Part shown: positions 22,391-36,399 of the stretch, piece by piece
Position numbering within the stretch: position 1 is the stretch's first letter
Layout: the number at the start of each line of letters is the position of its first letter
Made by a program: the position numbers and the translations under genes
Notes under the pieces: generated by a model
Told to the model about the DNA's origin: nothing
Seen by the model: only the letters and a program-made list of their open reading frames with translations
Database searches by the model: none
Assembly: GCF_003590095.1 (NCBI RefSeq)
Contig: NC_039478.1
Location: forward strand, 3,844,001 to 3,908,000
From: Trichoplusia ni
Lineage: Eukaryota > Arthropoda > Insecta > Lepidoptera > Noctuidae
DNA length: 64,000 bases
Reading direction: 5' to 3'

Positions 22391-23415
22391 TGTTATAACT
22401 AAAAGTACAATTGATTCGTCCATTCTGTGTTCATAGATCTTTTTACTGATTTTACACTCACATTTATTCTAAGCAATTGTCAAGAAAATTCTATCAAAGA
22501 GGATTAATTGGCAAATATCGTTCTATACTTAAGTATTTACATGTATAATATCAAATCATTGTAGAGAAGTTACATTTATTTGCTTAACTTTTTAAATATG
22601 AGGAACGCTTTGCAAGTTGGACAGAGCGCTACACTGTTACATATTAAAATTGTCGTAGTGTTGTCGTGTTTGGTATCAAAATAAAGGTCTTGGTCTGAAA
22701 CAGTCAAATGTTACTAAATCCATTAGTTATTATAAAAAGAAGGACGATTTACTGCTATGAAAATCACGTGCTGTCGGCGCCGCGATGCCCAAGTAATATC
22801 GATCGTACTCACGTTCGGTACTTAGAGAGCAAACTGCGCGCATCGAATATGTTTTCCGCAATAAATTCTCAAACATTGTTATTATATTCAAATTATTCAT
22901 TTCGAGACCTTCATTTTGATACCAAACATGACTATGACACTATCACAACATATAATTCGTTTCAAAGTATATAATTTATTTTATTCCGCTTCTTTGCTTC
23001 AAGGCAGTTATCACAGTTGTGGTTAATAAAAAAAAAAGAATAAAAAAAGGTAAGGACACGAGTGCATTAATATAAAAAATGATATTATGACTTGGGCTGT
23101 GCTCTTTCGTCGGCGAAAAACCGACCAAATCCTTGGCTACATGTGACCCTGGTACTGATGCGATGCACTCTCGGGCTGGTTGCCAGATAAGTTCAGTCGA
23201 GTTGATAATATCCGACTGATGTGGGCTAGGACACGCCTCATGTTTTAATTATAATGTAGGGTTCCATTCTATTTGACTTACCCAGATCAATACATTCTTT
23301 TAATACCAAATACTTTTCCCTTGAACCCGTGCTAATGAAAAGCTTTGTGTAACTTGCAAAACGTTATTCATGTTGGCTCAAGGATTTTACAAAAGAATAA
23401 AATTGGTTGCCTTAA
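22391..23415. repeat. b1 tail, b2 foldback and c
   Basis: b1 tail from AACTAAAAGTACAATTG; b2 foldback at 22663-22932; c from about 23021. From about 22640 on this is the start of the 5.8-kb duplicate of 6600-12400. Confidence 0.6.
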
Positions 23416-23680
23416 ACAACGATTAATATTTTTGGTCTAAAATAACGCTCACTTTGGAATACGTTTTTACATAATGGTATAAAGCTTTATCAAAATAATT
23501 ATAAGCGTTACTAGTATTTATCTTTGTACTAAGTTGTCCTTCACATCGTTTAATTACAGGAAATATCTTAGGAGACATCAGTTTTGTAACGTGAATCCGT
23601 ACCAAAATACTTCATATTACATAAGCTACTGTATCTCTATCGACGTTTGACGTAACATATATATTTATTAGTTGCTTAAA
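23416..23680. repeat. f leader (type C)
   Basis: Duplicate of 7376-7640. Confidence 0.55.
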
Positions 23681-23698
23681 GCCCCACGTGGTGCGCCA
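23681..23698 (-). other. PBS-like site, type C
   Basis: GCCCCACGTGGTGCGCCA; same two mismatches as at 7641. Confidence 0.5.
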
Positions 23699-24860
23699 AA
23701 ACACATTTTTTTTCAATTTTAATTGCCATGAATAAAAAAAATGCAGAAAATATATTTATTTACTAGGGCTTTTTAAAAACTTGACGTATGAAATGAATTG
23801 AAAGATAGAAACTATTTTATAAATGTCTGGTTTTATATGGACCTCGCACTAAACGCATAATTTGTCTGCATCTCTTGAGAATCGCGTATAGGATTTAATT
23901 CAAGGCGCTCTTTGCCTATACAGCGAGCTGGCGGCGGTGACCGGGCTTCGGATCTCGTCACAATTTCGATTTGCAATACTAGGGAAGCAGAAACGAAAGA
24001 GAGTTACATGCATTATCAACAACAGCGTTAATACCACTTCATGCCGTATCTGAAACGTATAACCTAAGCCTTCCACGATAAGGTCTCGTTTTGCATGCAA
24101 ACTTTCAGAACTTTAACCGTTTGATCACTAGCTTCATTCAACATTTGCATCAAAGTATGGGCGTCTATGAAGGTTTTTTGCAAATTGCTCGTTATTAATG
24201 ACATAAAACCTTGAAACGGTAACACAAAAACACATCATAATTTCACCATCCTTGAGTATGGTCCATTTTCCATGAAGATACGGCAGTATCAACAGTGTTA
24301 TTATGAATCAAACAAAGCCGGCTTCACAGGAGGCGTGGCCGAGCTTCACACAGTTCTTGGACTTGTTTCGCGCTCTCAACTTCGTCAAAATAGAACAAGT
24401 ATTTGTGTACCTGAAAAATGAGGTAAATAAATTTAATATTTGTTGATTTGTAAGATCGTCATAGGATATCAGGTCGGAAATCACATTTTCGAATGTAATT
24501 AAATTGAGATAATTTTTATTTCGCACCTAAATAAAATAATGAAAATATATGCAGATTTTTTTCAAGAATAAAGGAGTATTTGCGTCGAACATAATAATAT
24601 CAACTGACTTTGATACACTTGAATGACAGTGTAGTGACCTAAGCATCCGGTGGGAGAACTACGTCACCTCGGTGCGTGAGCGAGACCGCACTAGTGTGGC
24701 GTCGCGCTCACGCTCGAGTGGCAACTACTGTCTCAGCAGTTGGTTGTCATTCGGGAAAAATAACAGTAATGGCATCTTAGCTAGCAACCGCCGAGTTTTT
24801 CCTGCTATGGTTTTGAATAAACTTTTTTATTCCGTTTTATTACTTTACCTCCTCTCAAAC
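23699..24860. repeat. N module joined to unique DNA
   Basis: Duplicate of 7659-8821; GC palindrome at 24674-24713. Confidence 0.6.
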
Positions 24861-25108
24861 TCTTCATTGGCAATGTCTACAATAGCAACGTTTTCAACGC
24901 TCTGTTTTCTCCGTTTTGTTTGTACCTTGAGCAAATCATTTTCAGCCGAAGACACACCAAGACTCAAACATACAAAATGTTGGAACTCAGAGTGGTTGTA
25001 ACCGGCTACTGAAAAATCGATTAATGGATTCGGCAGCCTGTAATGTTATTATTCAATATAAATACTATTATTAATACTTATATAATACACTCACAAAAGT
25101 AGACTTCA
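24861..25108. other. Second copy of the exon-like insert
   Basis: The minus-strand frame ends at TAA 24845-24847. One base differs from the first copy in the middle (CTGTTTTCTCC versus CTGTTTTCCCC), which changes a Gly codon to Arg on the minus strand and Pro to Leu on the plus frame. Confidence 0.3.
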
Positions 25109-25981
25109 AAGCTTTGACGTTTTGGTTATACTTTACCAAACCTGCATATGTAGTGATACTTGTGCTTTTGATAAAATACAGTTAACTCCATGCACTTCTC
25201 GATCCCTAGTATTAAATTCGAGGATTGCTTCGGGATTCGACGCCCGTCCACATGCTACCAGCTTGACGCATAGTCAAAGAGCGCTCCGTATGGAAAATTT
25301 ATCGTGAAGTGGTCCATATGAGTAGCTGTTTATTCCATAGAATTTATTGTGGTACAGTTAAAAAGTGTAGTGGAGTATACAGTAATAGAGTCATGTATAG
25401 AAATTGTTTATAGATTATTTAGTCATGCCCCGCGTTGGGCGTCAAATGAACAAAAATTCAGCTGAACAGAAATACGTGCATTATTTTTGAAGTTTCGGTC
25501 ACTTTTTTTAATAAATGAATAGTGCTGCAAGAAATGGAATAAAAAATAAATGTCTATTTCTATACTTATTTCGTAGGACAAAATATAAGAAAAATATCAC
25601 ATAGCTTAAAAAAGAATGTTCACTGAAATCTTAAATAAATGCTCTCATAATTGATGATGTCCTAGTCACTAGCTACTATTAATAGCAACTATTTCAGGCT
25701 ACCGGAAAGCTTGATAGCTGTGTAGGGTACTGTGAACACGTTAAAGATGTATGTGTGAGATGCACTCCTCTCTCAATGTCCCGTTATCTCTTCATGCCTA
25801 TGCACTCCTTGTTTCAGAACATTTTCGGCGCATGTGCAAGCCTGAGCCTCGTGCTGATGAGGTTGCAAAACCAGTAAAAACTATTCACCGTGACCTTGTT
25901 GCCAATATCCTGCAAGCTTCTAACAAAATATAGTTTCAATACGAGTATTTACTAAACTTTATTTTGAAAACTTAAGGAAGT
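25109..25981 (-). repeat. P-PBS-R-M unit
   Basis: Duplicate of 9070-9941; M differs at TATTCACCGTGACCTTG versus TATTGTCCGTGACCTTG. Confidence 0.5.
25427..25444 (-). other. PBS-like site, degenerate
   Basis: GCCCCGCGTTGGGCGTCA. Confidence 0.5.
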
Positions 25982-26179
25982 CTAGTTATTATTTATATCT
26001 ACCCTTTTTATTTCAAATTTTTCATTATATCTTCGCTCATATTAATCGCAGCGTTAAAGTTTATAGCCAAGCCTTCCTCGATGAATGGTCTATTCAACAC
26101 AAAAAGATAGTAGGTAGTTCCTGAGATTAGCGCGTCCAAACAAACAAACACACTCTTCAGCTCTATATATTAGTATAGA
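25982..26179 (-). mobile_element. H Helitron, internally deleted
   Basis: Shares the deletion after CTAG with 9942-10139. Confidence 0.7.
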
Positions 26180-27225
26180 TATCAAATCATTATTGAGTAC
26201 ATTTATTACTAAGGAAATACGAGGAATGCTTTGCAAGCTAGACTGAGTGCTACACTGATACAAATTAAAATTGTCGTAGTGATGTCGTGTTTGGTATCAA
26301 AATAAAGGTCTTGATCTGAAATAGTCAAATGTAACGAAATAAATTAGAATAATAAGAAGGAGGAGGAATTACTTCCATGAAAATCGCGCGCAGTAGGCGA
26401 CGCGACGTCCGTGTAATATTGATCGTACTCACGGGCGGTTCTATTTTAGCAAACTGCGCGCATCGAGTACATTTTTTGTAATTAATTCTCGAAAAATGTT
26501 TTCAATATTCAAATCAAGGCCTTCATTTTGATACCAAACATGACTATTATGTCTCACCGTCATCCAATCTCTTATAACTAAAATACAATTGATTCGTCCA
26601 TTCTGTGTTCATAGATATTTTTACTGATTTTACACTCACATTTATTCTAAGCAATTGTTAAGAAAATTCTATCACAGAGGATTAATTGGCAAATATCGTT
26701 CTATACTTAAGAATTTACATGCATAATATCAAATCATTGTAGAGAAGTTACATTTATTTGCTTAACTTTTTAAATATGAGGAACGCTTTGCAAGTTGGAC
26801 AGAGCGCTACACTGTTACATATTAAAATTGTCGTAGTGTTGTCGTGTTTGGTATCAAAATAAAGGTCTTGATCTGACACAGTCAAATGTTACTAGATCCA
26901 TTAGTTATTATAAAAAGAAGGACGATTTACTGCTATGAAAATCACGTGCAGTCGGCGCCGCGATGCCCAAGTAATATCGATCGTACTCACGTTCGGCACT
27001 TAGAGAGCAAACTGCGCGCATCAAATATGTTTTCCGTAATAAATTCTTAAACATGGTTATTATATTCAAATTATTCATTTCGAGACCTTCATTTTGATAC
27101 CAAACATGACTATGATATCACAACATATAATTCGTTTCAAAGTATATAATTTATTTTATTCCGCTTCTTTGCTTTAAGGCAGTTATCACAGTTGTGGTTA
27201 ATAAGTTAATGCATTAATATAAAAA
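26180..27225. repeat. b1-b2 foldback pair
   Basis: Foldbacks 26284-26544 and 26841-27110. The A-rich remnant of c has lost 26 bp compared with 11160-11225. Confidence 0.6.
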
Positions 27226-27765
27226 TTGATATTGTTTATGTCATTAATCATAAGAATTTCCGAAAACCTTTCACGGATACCTTGAACTTGATAACATATA
27301 GTTAACTCCTTGCACTTCTCGGTCCCTAGTATTAAACTTGAGGATTGCTTCGGGATCCGACGCCCGTTCAAATGCAGCCAGCTTGCCGCATAGTCAAAGA
27401 GCGCTCCATATGAAAAATTTATCGCCAATCGGTTCCTATGATTAGCTGTTTGTTCCATAGAATTTATTGTTACATTAAGAAAGTGTAGAGGAGTATAGAT
27501 TAATGTATAGAAATTGATAATTGATAATTTAGTCATGCCCCGCGTTGGGCGCCAAAATAACTAAAATTCGGCTGAACAGAATACGTCCATTATGTTTGAA
27601 GTTTCGGTCACTCCCTATTAAATTAAATGAACTATGGCGCAATACAAATAGAAAGAATAAAAATATATACGCTTATTTCAATACTTATTTCGTAGCTCAA
27701 AGTATACTAAAAATATTACATTGTTTTTAAAATGAAAATGTTCACTGAAATCTTGAATATGCCTT
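27226..27765 (-). repeat. P-PBS-R unit, subtype A
   Basis: Duplicate of 11226-11750; again head to head with the N that follows. Confidence 0.6.
27537..27554 (-). other. PBS-like site, type A
   Basis: GCCCCGCGTTGGGCGCCA. Confidence 0.65.
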
Positions 27766-28740
27766 GCACTTAACGCATATTTTATTTGCTGATTCATAAT
27801 AATTACGTATGGGATTGATTCAAGGCGCTCTTTGCCTATGCAGCGAGCTGGCGGCGGTGACCGGGCCTCGGATCTCGTCACAATTTCGATTTGCAATACT
27901 AGGGAAGCAGAAGCGAAAGAGAATTACATGCATTATCAACAACGGCGTTGATACCAGTTCATGCCGTATCTGAAACGTATAACCTAAGCCTTCAACTATA
28001 AGGTCTCGTTTTGCATGCAAACTTTCAGAACTTTAACCGTTTGATCACTAGCTTCATTCAACATTTTCATCAATGAATGGGCCTCTATGAAGGTTTTTCG
28101 CAAATTTCTCGTGATTAATGACATAAAAGCTTGAAACGGTAACACAAAAACACATCATAATTTCACCATCCATGAGTATGATACATTTTCCATGAAAACA
28201 CGGCTGTATCAACAGTGTTATTATGAATCGAAACAAAGCCAGCTTCACAGGAGGCATGGCCGAGCTTCACACAGTTCTTGGACTTGTTTCGCGCTCTCAA
28301 CTTCGTCAAAATAGAACAAGTATTTGTGTTACTGAAAAATGAGGAACATAAATTTAATATTTGTAAGATCATCATAGGATATCAGGTCGGATATCACATT
28401 TTCGAATGTAATTAAATTGAGATCATTTTTATTTCGCACCTAAATAAAATAATTAAAATATATGCAGAGTTTTTTCAAGAATAAAGGAGTATTTGCGTCG
28501 AACATAATAATATCAACTGATTTTGAATAGTTGAATGACAGTGTAGTGACCTAAGCATCGGGTGGGACAGCTACGTCACCGCGGTGCGTGAGCGAGACCG
28601 CACTAGTGCGTCGTCGCGCTCACGCTCGAGTGGAAACTACTGTCTCAGCAGTTGGTTGTCATTCGGGAAAAATAACAGTAATGTCATCTTAGCTAGCAAC
28701 CGCCGAGTTTTTCCTGCTATGATTTTGAATAAATTTTTTT
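27766..28740. repeat. N module, single-copy distal part
   Basis: Like 11751-13110 but without the 384-bp duplication; palindrome at 28586-28625. From about 28370 it switches to the sequence type of 3700-5460, marking a recombination joint. Confidence 0.6.
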
Positions 28741-30170
28741 AATTCTGTATTATTACTTTGCCTCCTCACAAACCACGATCGGTAGTTTATCTGTCATCAG
28801 CAAATTCATATTATGTTTATGGGTATAACTATTAAATCACCTGGTGAAACACTCCAAGCCCTACTCGGCGACCGAACGTAAGCGTCACCCGCCGTACGTC
28901 AGTCAGTTGAATGTGTCAGCAGGGACTGCACGTCGCTGAGTGCAAAATATTCAAAACCAACGTATTGCAGGGGTAAACGCAACAAAACTCACTTACATTA
29001 TGTTCAATATATTATAATACACCAATTTTAAGTCATATCATAACTATTTTATGTCATAAATCCTGAAATATTTACAAATTCCTATCCTGAAGTCTAAAAA
29101 CGTGGTTTTCTACTCGTCGGTCTAAGACTAAAGAGCCAATCAGTTGCTAGCAAAAATGAACCTTAGTCTTAATAGTCTTAGCGTTTACTATAATAAAATT
29201 ATTGAACTGTACTTGCAACGGTACTATCAGATTTGAACCTCTTCTTGCGTTATGGGTTCCTAGTACTAGTTTTCGGCATTCTACTGAATTTCGATCTCAA
29301 AAGGCCACGTGGACATTGTTGACCTTTTGACGGACTTCCTCCTCCACGTGGTCATAGATTGTTTACCATTTTACGGACTTTTTCCTTAAAATATTTACAA
29401 AAGTAATGTAAATTGCATGATGGAGTGATTAAAACGTGTTTTATTTGCTCAGGCCCCATTGCTTTTTTTTTGCAAAATCATTAGAAATGAAGGACGAGTA
29501 GGAAACGATAACTTTGTCATAAAAACATGCTTTGATAAGCTTCGTACCATTTCCTTCACAAGCATCAAGTCTTTTTACTTTCTTGTTCTCTTACTGACAG
29601 AATATAGGCTTATCGATTGGAACTCGACGCGTTTATGTTGGTGACAATAATCAATATCGTTGCATGTCTATACAGCAGAAGGTGAAAGGAATTCAAAAGC
29701 TTATTACCTCTTCATATCCTCTTCTGCCTTTGTTTTTGCTTATCTTTTGCGTAATATATGTTCTTTTCTGCGGTTACTACTTTGCAAATGAGAGATGAAT
29801 GAATATCCAGGATAGGATATCAGAGTGCAAGACACTAAATTATAAATAAAAAATATTTTGTTCGATCTTAAGTAATAGCAATATCATTTGACATAGTAAG
29901 AAATGCATTTCATGTATGTAAAAAACGTCACTAAACCTAATAGAAGAAAACTAAATTTTGAATGTAGGTACTTCAGCTACTTTAGTTTTTTTTAATAACT
30001 AGCCATAAATCAGAAATCGTTACGTCTGTAGCGATAAAATAGCACTTTCTGAAGGCTGGAGGGTGAAACGGGCTTAGGAACTAGATTTAGGTCGACGCAG
30101 TCACTCACAAAGCTGGCTTTTTTTGATTCATAAATAACTGTGTTGATACATCCGTGTCACTCTCGGAACT
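28741..30170. repeat. Q module
   Basis: Closest to 4081-5440, sharing the CCTCCTCCACGTGG stretch. At about 30160 (CACTCTCGGAACTGG) it changes to the type found at 62970. Confidence 0.55.
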
Positions 30171-31030
30171 GGCCCACACCAGTGAATCATAATATCACGG
30201 TTCAAGTTCATGCTATAATTTTTAATTTTTATGTCATTAATCATGATAAAATATAGTTAACTCCTTGCACTTCTCGGTCCCTAGTATTAAACTTGAGGAC
30301 TGCTTCGGGATCCGACGCCCGTTCATATGCAGCCAGCTTGACGCATAGTCAGAGAGCGCTTCATATGGAAAGTTTATCTCGAATCGGTCCCTACGATTAG
30401 CTGTTTGTTCAAAAGAATTTATTGTGTTACAGTAAGAAAGTGTAGAGGAGTATAGATTAATGTATAGAATTTGTGAATTGATGATTTAGTCACGCCCCGC
30501 GTCGGGCGCCAAAATAACTAAAATTCGGCTGAACAGAAGTACGTCCATTATGTTTGAAGTTTCTGTCACTCCCATTTAAAAACAAATGAACAATTGCGCA
30601 AATTGAAAGAATAAAAAAATATACGCCTTTTCAATACTTACTTCGTAAAACATATAATTATAAATTCGTTTAAATGAGAATGTTCACTGAAATCTTGAAT
30701 CATAATTAATGATGCCCTAGTCACTAGCTACTATTAAAAGCAACTATTTCAGGCTTCCGAACGGCTTGCTAGCTGTGTAGGTTAACGATGTATGTGTGAG
30801 ATGCACTCCTCTCTCAATGTCACTTTATCTCTTCATGCCTATGCACTCCTTGTTTCAAAGCATTTTGTGGGGTGGGGGTGTGGTATCGATGTTTTTGCAG
30901 GCAAGCTAACAAAACCAGTAAAAACTAGTAATCATGACCTTGTAGCCAATGTCCTGCAAGCTTCTGCAAAATATAGTTTAAATACGAATATTTATTCAAC
31001 TTTTATTTTGAAAACTTACGGGTAACTAAA
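30171..31030 (-). repeat. P-PBS-R-M unit
   Basis: P here is shortened (ATTAATCATGATAAAATATAG) and reads CGAATCGGTCCCTACGATTA. M has the G-rich TGGGGTGGGGGTGTGG. Near copy of 63011-63870. Confidence 0.5.
30494..30511 (-). other. PBS-like site
   Basis: GCCCCGCGTCGGGCGCCA: two mismatches, shared with 63346. Confidence 0.55.
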
Positions 31031-32990
31031 TATAAAAAACACAACCATTTAATTAAACATCAAATCAAAATAATAACCATTACCTACTTAAGTATTCTTC
31101 ATTTAACTTCTTTCAAATACGAGAGACAGTTTATGTTAAAGACAATTTATGCTAGACAAAAAGTTATATTGAAACTCATTAAAATAGTCAGTGTCAGCAA
31201 CCTCTTCTTGCGTTATGGACTCCTAGTACTAGATTTCGGTGTTTTTCTGTATTTTGATCTACTCAAAAAGCCCACGTGGTCTCACGTTACTTGTTTATTT
31301 ACCTTTTGACGGACTTCTCTACAAAACATTTACAAATGTAATGTAAATTACATAATGGTGGTTATGTTTATGCCCTCGAACAACAACTAGCTATTCGGGT
31401 TAAACTTGCCCTGGCCTACTGAAAAATAAAATTAATAGAACAGCTTCATCGACTTCAGCGTAATCATTAAACATTAGCTAATTAGTGATACTTGTATTTG
31501 GTTTGAAGATGGATTACGATGAAAAAAAAGAACGTGTGGCCCTCGGAGACTGCCGCGGCAAAGCTATTGCATAACATTTTTTATCAACTTATGCAATAAA
31601 ATTATGTATTTAATTTATTTACGCAGTATTTTTTTTTTATATACGAAAACTCACATTTTCTCAACGCAATTCGTGGTGTATTGCATCTTATGAGATGAAA
31701 TGAATAAAACGTTTTGGAATTAATTTGATGACATTTCAACTTTTCAGTTTGAACCCGCGTTATAAACAAGAACAACGGTAATACGAAAACAACATTTGTA
31801 AGTAAAAATTTTATCATTTTATTAAATTCGTGAGGACTAATATTTTTACCGATGATTTAAGTATTTGTTTTTACTCTGGCTTTAAATTTGTAGTAACTCA
31901 GAAATCGGGTTTTACACGATACTTAAATATCGGGAAAGCTGTTTTCGACCTGCGCGGTGAACGCACGTGAGCGTCGCCCGCCGCACGTCAGTCAGTTGAA
32001 TGCGTCAGTAGGGACCGCACGCCGCTGAGTGCAAAATATTCAAAACCAACGTGTTGCAAGGGTGTACGCAACAAAATTCACTTACACTACGTTCAATATA
32101 CTGTAATACACCGCTTTTAAGTCATATCATAACTATTTATGTCATAAATCCTGAAATATTTACAAATTCCTATCCTGAAGTCTAAAAACTTGGTTTTCGA
32201 CTCGTCGGTCTAGGACTAAACAGCTAACCAGTAGCTAGCAAAAAAGGACCTTAGTCTGAATAGTCTTACGGTTCACTATAATAAAATAATTGAACTGTAC
32301 TTGCAACGGTCCTATCAGATTTGAACCTCTTCTTGCGTTATGGGTTCCTAGTACTAGATTTCGGCGTTTTCCTGAATTTCGATTTACTCAAAAGACCACG
32401 TGGTGTTTATTGTTTACCTTTTGACGGACTTCCTCCTTAAAGTATTTACAAAAGTAATGTGAATTACATGATAGAAGTTCCACATTAATGGCCCCAACAC
32501 GTCAAATAACTACTAGCTAGTCGGTTTAAACTTGCCCAGTGATGCGATGATTAAAACGTATTTTATTTGCTCAGAATGCAAGACACTAAATAATTATTAA
32601 TAAAGAATATTTTGTTGGATCTTAAGTAATAGCAATATCATTTGATATAGTAAGGAATGCATTTCATTTATCTAAAAAAAACGTCACGAAACCTAATAGA
32701 AAAAAATAAAATTTTGAATACAGGTACTTCAGCTGCTTTAGTTTTTTTTTTTAATAACTAACCATAAATCCGAAATCGGGACGTCTGGACTACAATAAAA
32801 CTTTATAAAGGCTAGAGGGTGCAACGGGCTTAGGAACGAGATTTAGGTCGACGCAGCCACTCACAAAGCCGGCTTTATTTGATTCATAAATAACAGTATT
32901 GATACATCCGTGTCACTCTAAAAACTGGCCCATACCAGTGAATTATAATATCACGGTTCAAGATCATGTTATTATTTATTAATAATATTT
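31031..32990. repeat. e fragment and Q segments
   Basis: Same order as 18481-20355: e, short Q piece, AT-rich stretch (31560-31850), Q. The CCGCACGTCAGTCAG core sits near 31980. A part of Q between GCTCAG (32575) and AATGCAAGACACT has been deleted. Confidence 0.5.
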
Positions 32991-33830
32991 TTTATGTCAT
33001 TAATCATAAGAATTTCCGAAAACCTTTCACGGATACCTTGAACTTGATAACATATAGTTAACTCCTTGCACTTCTCGGTCCCTAGTATTAAACTTGAGGA
33101 TTGCTTCGGGATCCGACGCCCCGACAGCTAGACGCATAGTCAAAGAGCGCTCCATATGGAAATTTTATCGCCAATCGGTCCCTATGATTAGCTGTTTGTT
33201 CCATAGAATTTATTGTTACATTAAGAAAGTGTAGAGGAGTATAGATTAATGTAAAGAAATTGTTAATTGATAATTTAGTCATGCCCCTCGTTGGGCGCCA
33301 AAATATCTAAAATTCGGCTGAACAGAATACGTCCATTATGTTTGAAGTTTCGGTCACTCCCTATTAGAAACAAATGAACTATGGTGCAAATAGAAAGAAT
33401 AAAAAAATATACGCCTATTTCAATACTTATTTCGTAGGTCAAAATATAATAAAAATATCACATAGTTTAAATGAAAGTTCACTGAAATCTTGAATAAATG
33501 CTCTCATAATTGATGATGTCCTAGTCACTAGCAACTATTTCAGGCTACCGGAAAGCTTGATAGCTGTGTAGGGTACTGTGAACACGTTAAAGATGTATGT
33601 GTGAGATGCACTCCTCTCTCAATGTCACGTCAACTCTTCATGCCTATGCACTCCTTGTTTCAAAGCATTTTTCACGCAAGTGCAAGCCATCTTCTCGTGC
33701 TATCAGGTTATAAAATCGAAGTAAAATCGTAAAAAATATACTCACTTTGGCGTTTTAGCCAATATTCTGTAAGTTTCTAACAAAATATAGTTTAAACATT
33801 TAACTTTAAGGTTGAAAACTTACGGTGGCA
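32991..33830 (-). repeat. P-PBS-R-M unit
   Basis: P has the same deletion as at 20356. M is diverged (GCATTTTTCACGCAAGTGC) and shared only with 57220-57460. Confidence 0.5.
33283..33300 (-). other. PBS-like site
   Basis: GCCCCTCGTTGGGCGCCA. Confidence 0.6.
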
Positions 33831-34156
33831 CCTGAATATTAAAAGAAAAAACACAATTATTTAATTAAACATCAAATCAAAATAATCACCATTATCTACT
33901 GAAATATTCTTCATTTTACTTCTTATAAATACGAGAGACGGTTTATGCTAAAGACAATTTATGTTAGACAAAAAGTTACATTGAAACTCATTAAAATAGT
34001 CAGTGTCTTGTCGTGTTTGATGTCAAAATGTAGGTCGTGGTTTATGACAGCGGAACGTAACTGTTTGATATCCACATAATTAATCAAAGTTCAAGCGACT
34101 TACATGATACGGATAATAACCGTTGTTCGATTCAACGGGCCTAGCAGCCGAAGAGA
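33831..34156. repeat. e module, interrupted
   Basis: Follows the e consensus to GGGCCTAGCAGCCGA, where a LINE tail replaces the ATGACGGTAATACG continuation seen at 2475. Confidence 0.55.
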
Positions 34157-34220
34157 GATCTTGATGGAGGGGTTTATGTCCAGAAGTGGACGAATATAGG
34201 CCGATGATGATGATTATTAT
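34157..34220 (+). mobile_element. LINE 3' tail with (GAT)n
   Basis: GGAGGGGTTTATGTCCAGAA, GTGGACGAATATAGGCC and GATGATGATGATTATTATG match the 3' end of a LINE family common in Lepidoptera (recognised from memory). Only the last 60 bp or so remain. The same insertion is at 57790. Confidence 0.55.
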
Positions 34221-35424
34221 GATTATTATGTGATTAGCAATAAAATTCACAAGTCATTGTCATAAAAATAAAATCCACCACAAAAATATCGTGACACGGG
34301 AATATAATATATTAGAAGAGAAGATATAATTCGTGGTGGATTGCTATATCTACTTTTTGGAATTTATTTGGTGACATCTGAACTCGTTGGTATGCCTGGT
34401 TTATGAATAAAAACAACGACAGTAAATTATGAAATTATGGATAATGGATTTAATGGTAGGACGAAATAGTAATGATTTATGCAGAAAGGGTGAGGTGTGC
34501 CGCTTGTGAGATGGATCTTCTTGCAATTATTTTATCGTTTGGGTTACCCATGCCATGACTATTAAAGATAATGTTCTCATAAACTATTTGTTTTTACTCT
34601 GACTTTAAATTCATGTAACTCTCAAATAGGGTTTTCACAATTCATGGGAAACTATTAGCCATTTATAACAAATATTTTATATTATCTGTTATTCCCAAAT
34701 TAATATTATGTTTATGGGTATAAATATTCAATCACCTGATGAAACACTCCAAGCCCAGCGCGGCGACCGTACGTGAGCGTCGTCTGCCGTACGTTAGTCA
34801 GTTGAATGTGTCAGCAGGGACTGCACGTCGCTGAGTGCAAAATATTTCAACCCAACGTATTGCAAGGGTGTTCGCACCAAAAATCATTTACATTATGTTC
34901 CATATAGTGTAATACACCGATTTTAAGTCATATCATAACTATTTTATGTCATAAATCCTGAAATATTTACAAATTCCTATCCTGAAGTCTAAAAACGTGG
35001 TTTTCTACTCGTCGGGCTAGGACTAAAGAGCCAAACAGTTGCTAGCAAAAATAAACCTTAGTCTTAATAGTCTTAGCGTTTACTATAGTAAAATGATTGA
35101 ACTGTACTTGCAACGGCACTATCATATTTGAACCTCTTCTTGCGTTATGGGTTCCTAGTACTAGATTTCGGCGTTTCTCTGAATTTCGATCTATTCAAAA
35201 GGCCACGTGGACATTCTTATTGTTGACCTTTTGACGAACTTCCTCCTTAAAATATTTACAAAAGTAATGTAAATTACACGATGGAGTGATTAAAACGTCT
35301 TTTATTTGATCAGGCCCCGTTGCTTTTTTTTTGCAAGATCATTAGAAATAAAGGACGAGTAGGAAACGATAAGTTTGTCATAAAAACATGATTTGCTAGC
35401 TTCGTACCATTTCCTTCAAATACA
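34221..35424. repeat. AT-rich stretch and Q module
   Basis: 34221-34560 resembles the AT-rich stretch before Q at 31560. Q core at 34780-34850. It stops at CATTTCCTTCAAATACATTT and passes into b1. Confidence 0.5.
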
Positions 35425-36399
35425 TTTTAAAATTGTCGTAGTGATGTCGTGTTTGGTATCAAAATAAAGGTCTTGATCTGAAATAGTCAAATATAATGAA
35501 ATAAATAAGAATAATAAGGAAGAGGAATAACTTCCATGAAAATCGCGCGCAGTAGGCGCCGCGACGTCCGTGTAATATCGATCGTATCACGGGCGGTTCT
35601 TTTGGAGCAAGCTGCGCATCGAGTACATTTTTTGTAGTTAATTCTAAAAAGATATGGATATCGAAAAATATCAGAGAAAAAAATATGGATCCAACTCCTA
35701 CATCAGTCAAATAACTTGTTATAACTAAAAGTACAATTGATTCGTCCATTCTGTGTTCATAGATCTTTTTACTGATTTTACACTCACATTTATTCTAAGC
35801 AATTGTCAAGAAAATTCTATCAAAGAGGATTAATTGGCAAATATCGTTCTATACTTAAGTATTTACGTGTATAATATCAAATCATTGTAAAGAAGTTACA
35901 TTTATTTGCTTAACTTTTTAAATATGAGGAACGCTTTGCAAGTTGGACAGAGCGCTACACTGTTACATATTAAAATTGTCGTAGTGTTGTCGTGTTTGGT
36001 ATCAAAATAAAGGTCTTGGTCTGAAACAGTCAAATGTTACTAAATCCATTAGTTATTATAAAAAGAAGGACGATTTTCTGCTATGAAAATCACGTGCTGT
36101 CGGCACCGCGATGTCCGAGTTATATCGATCGTACTCACGTTCAGTACTGAGAGAGCGAACTGCACGCATCGAATATGTTTTCCGCAATAAATTCTTAAAC
36201 ATTGTTATTATATTCAAATTATTCATTTCGAGACCTTCATTTTGATACCAAACATGACAATGATATCACAACATATAATTCGTTACAAAGTATATAATTT
36301 ATTTTATTCCGCTTCTTTGCTTCAAGGCAGTTATCACAGTTGTGGTAAATAAAAAAAAAGAATAAAAAAAAGTAATGACACGAATGCATTAATATAAAA
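35425..36399. repeat. b1 (right arm lost) and b2 foldback
   Basis: b1 left arm near 35446; its right arm is replaced by ATGGATATCGAAAAATATC and a piece shared with 22360. b2 foldback 35989-36258. An A-rich run at 36350-36375 precedes P. Confidence 0.55.
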
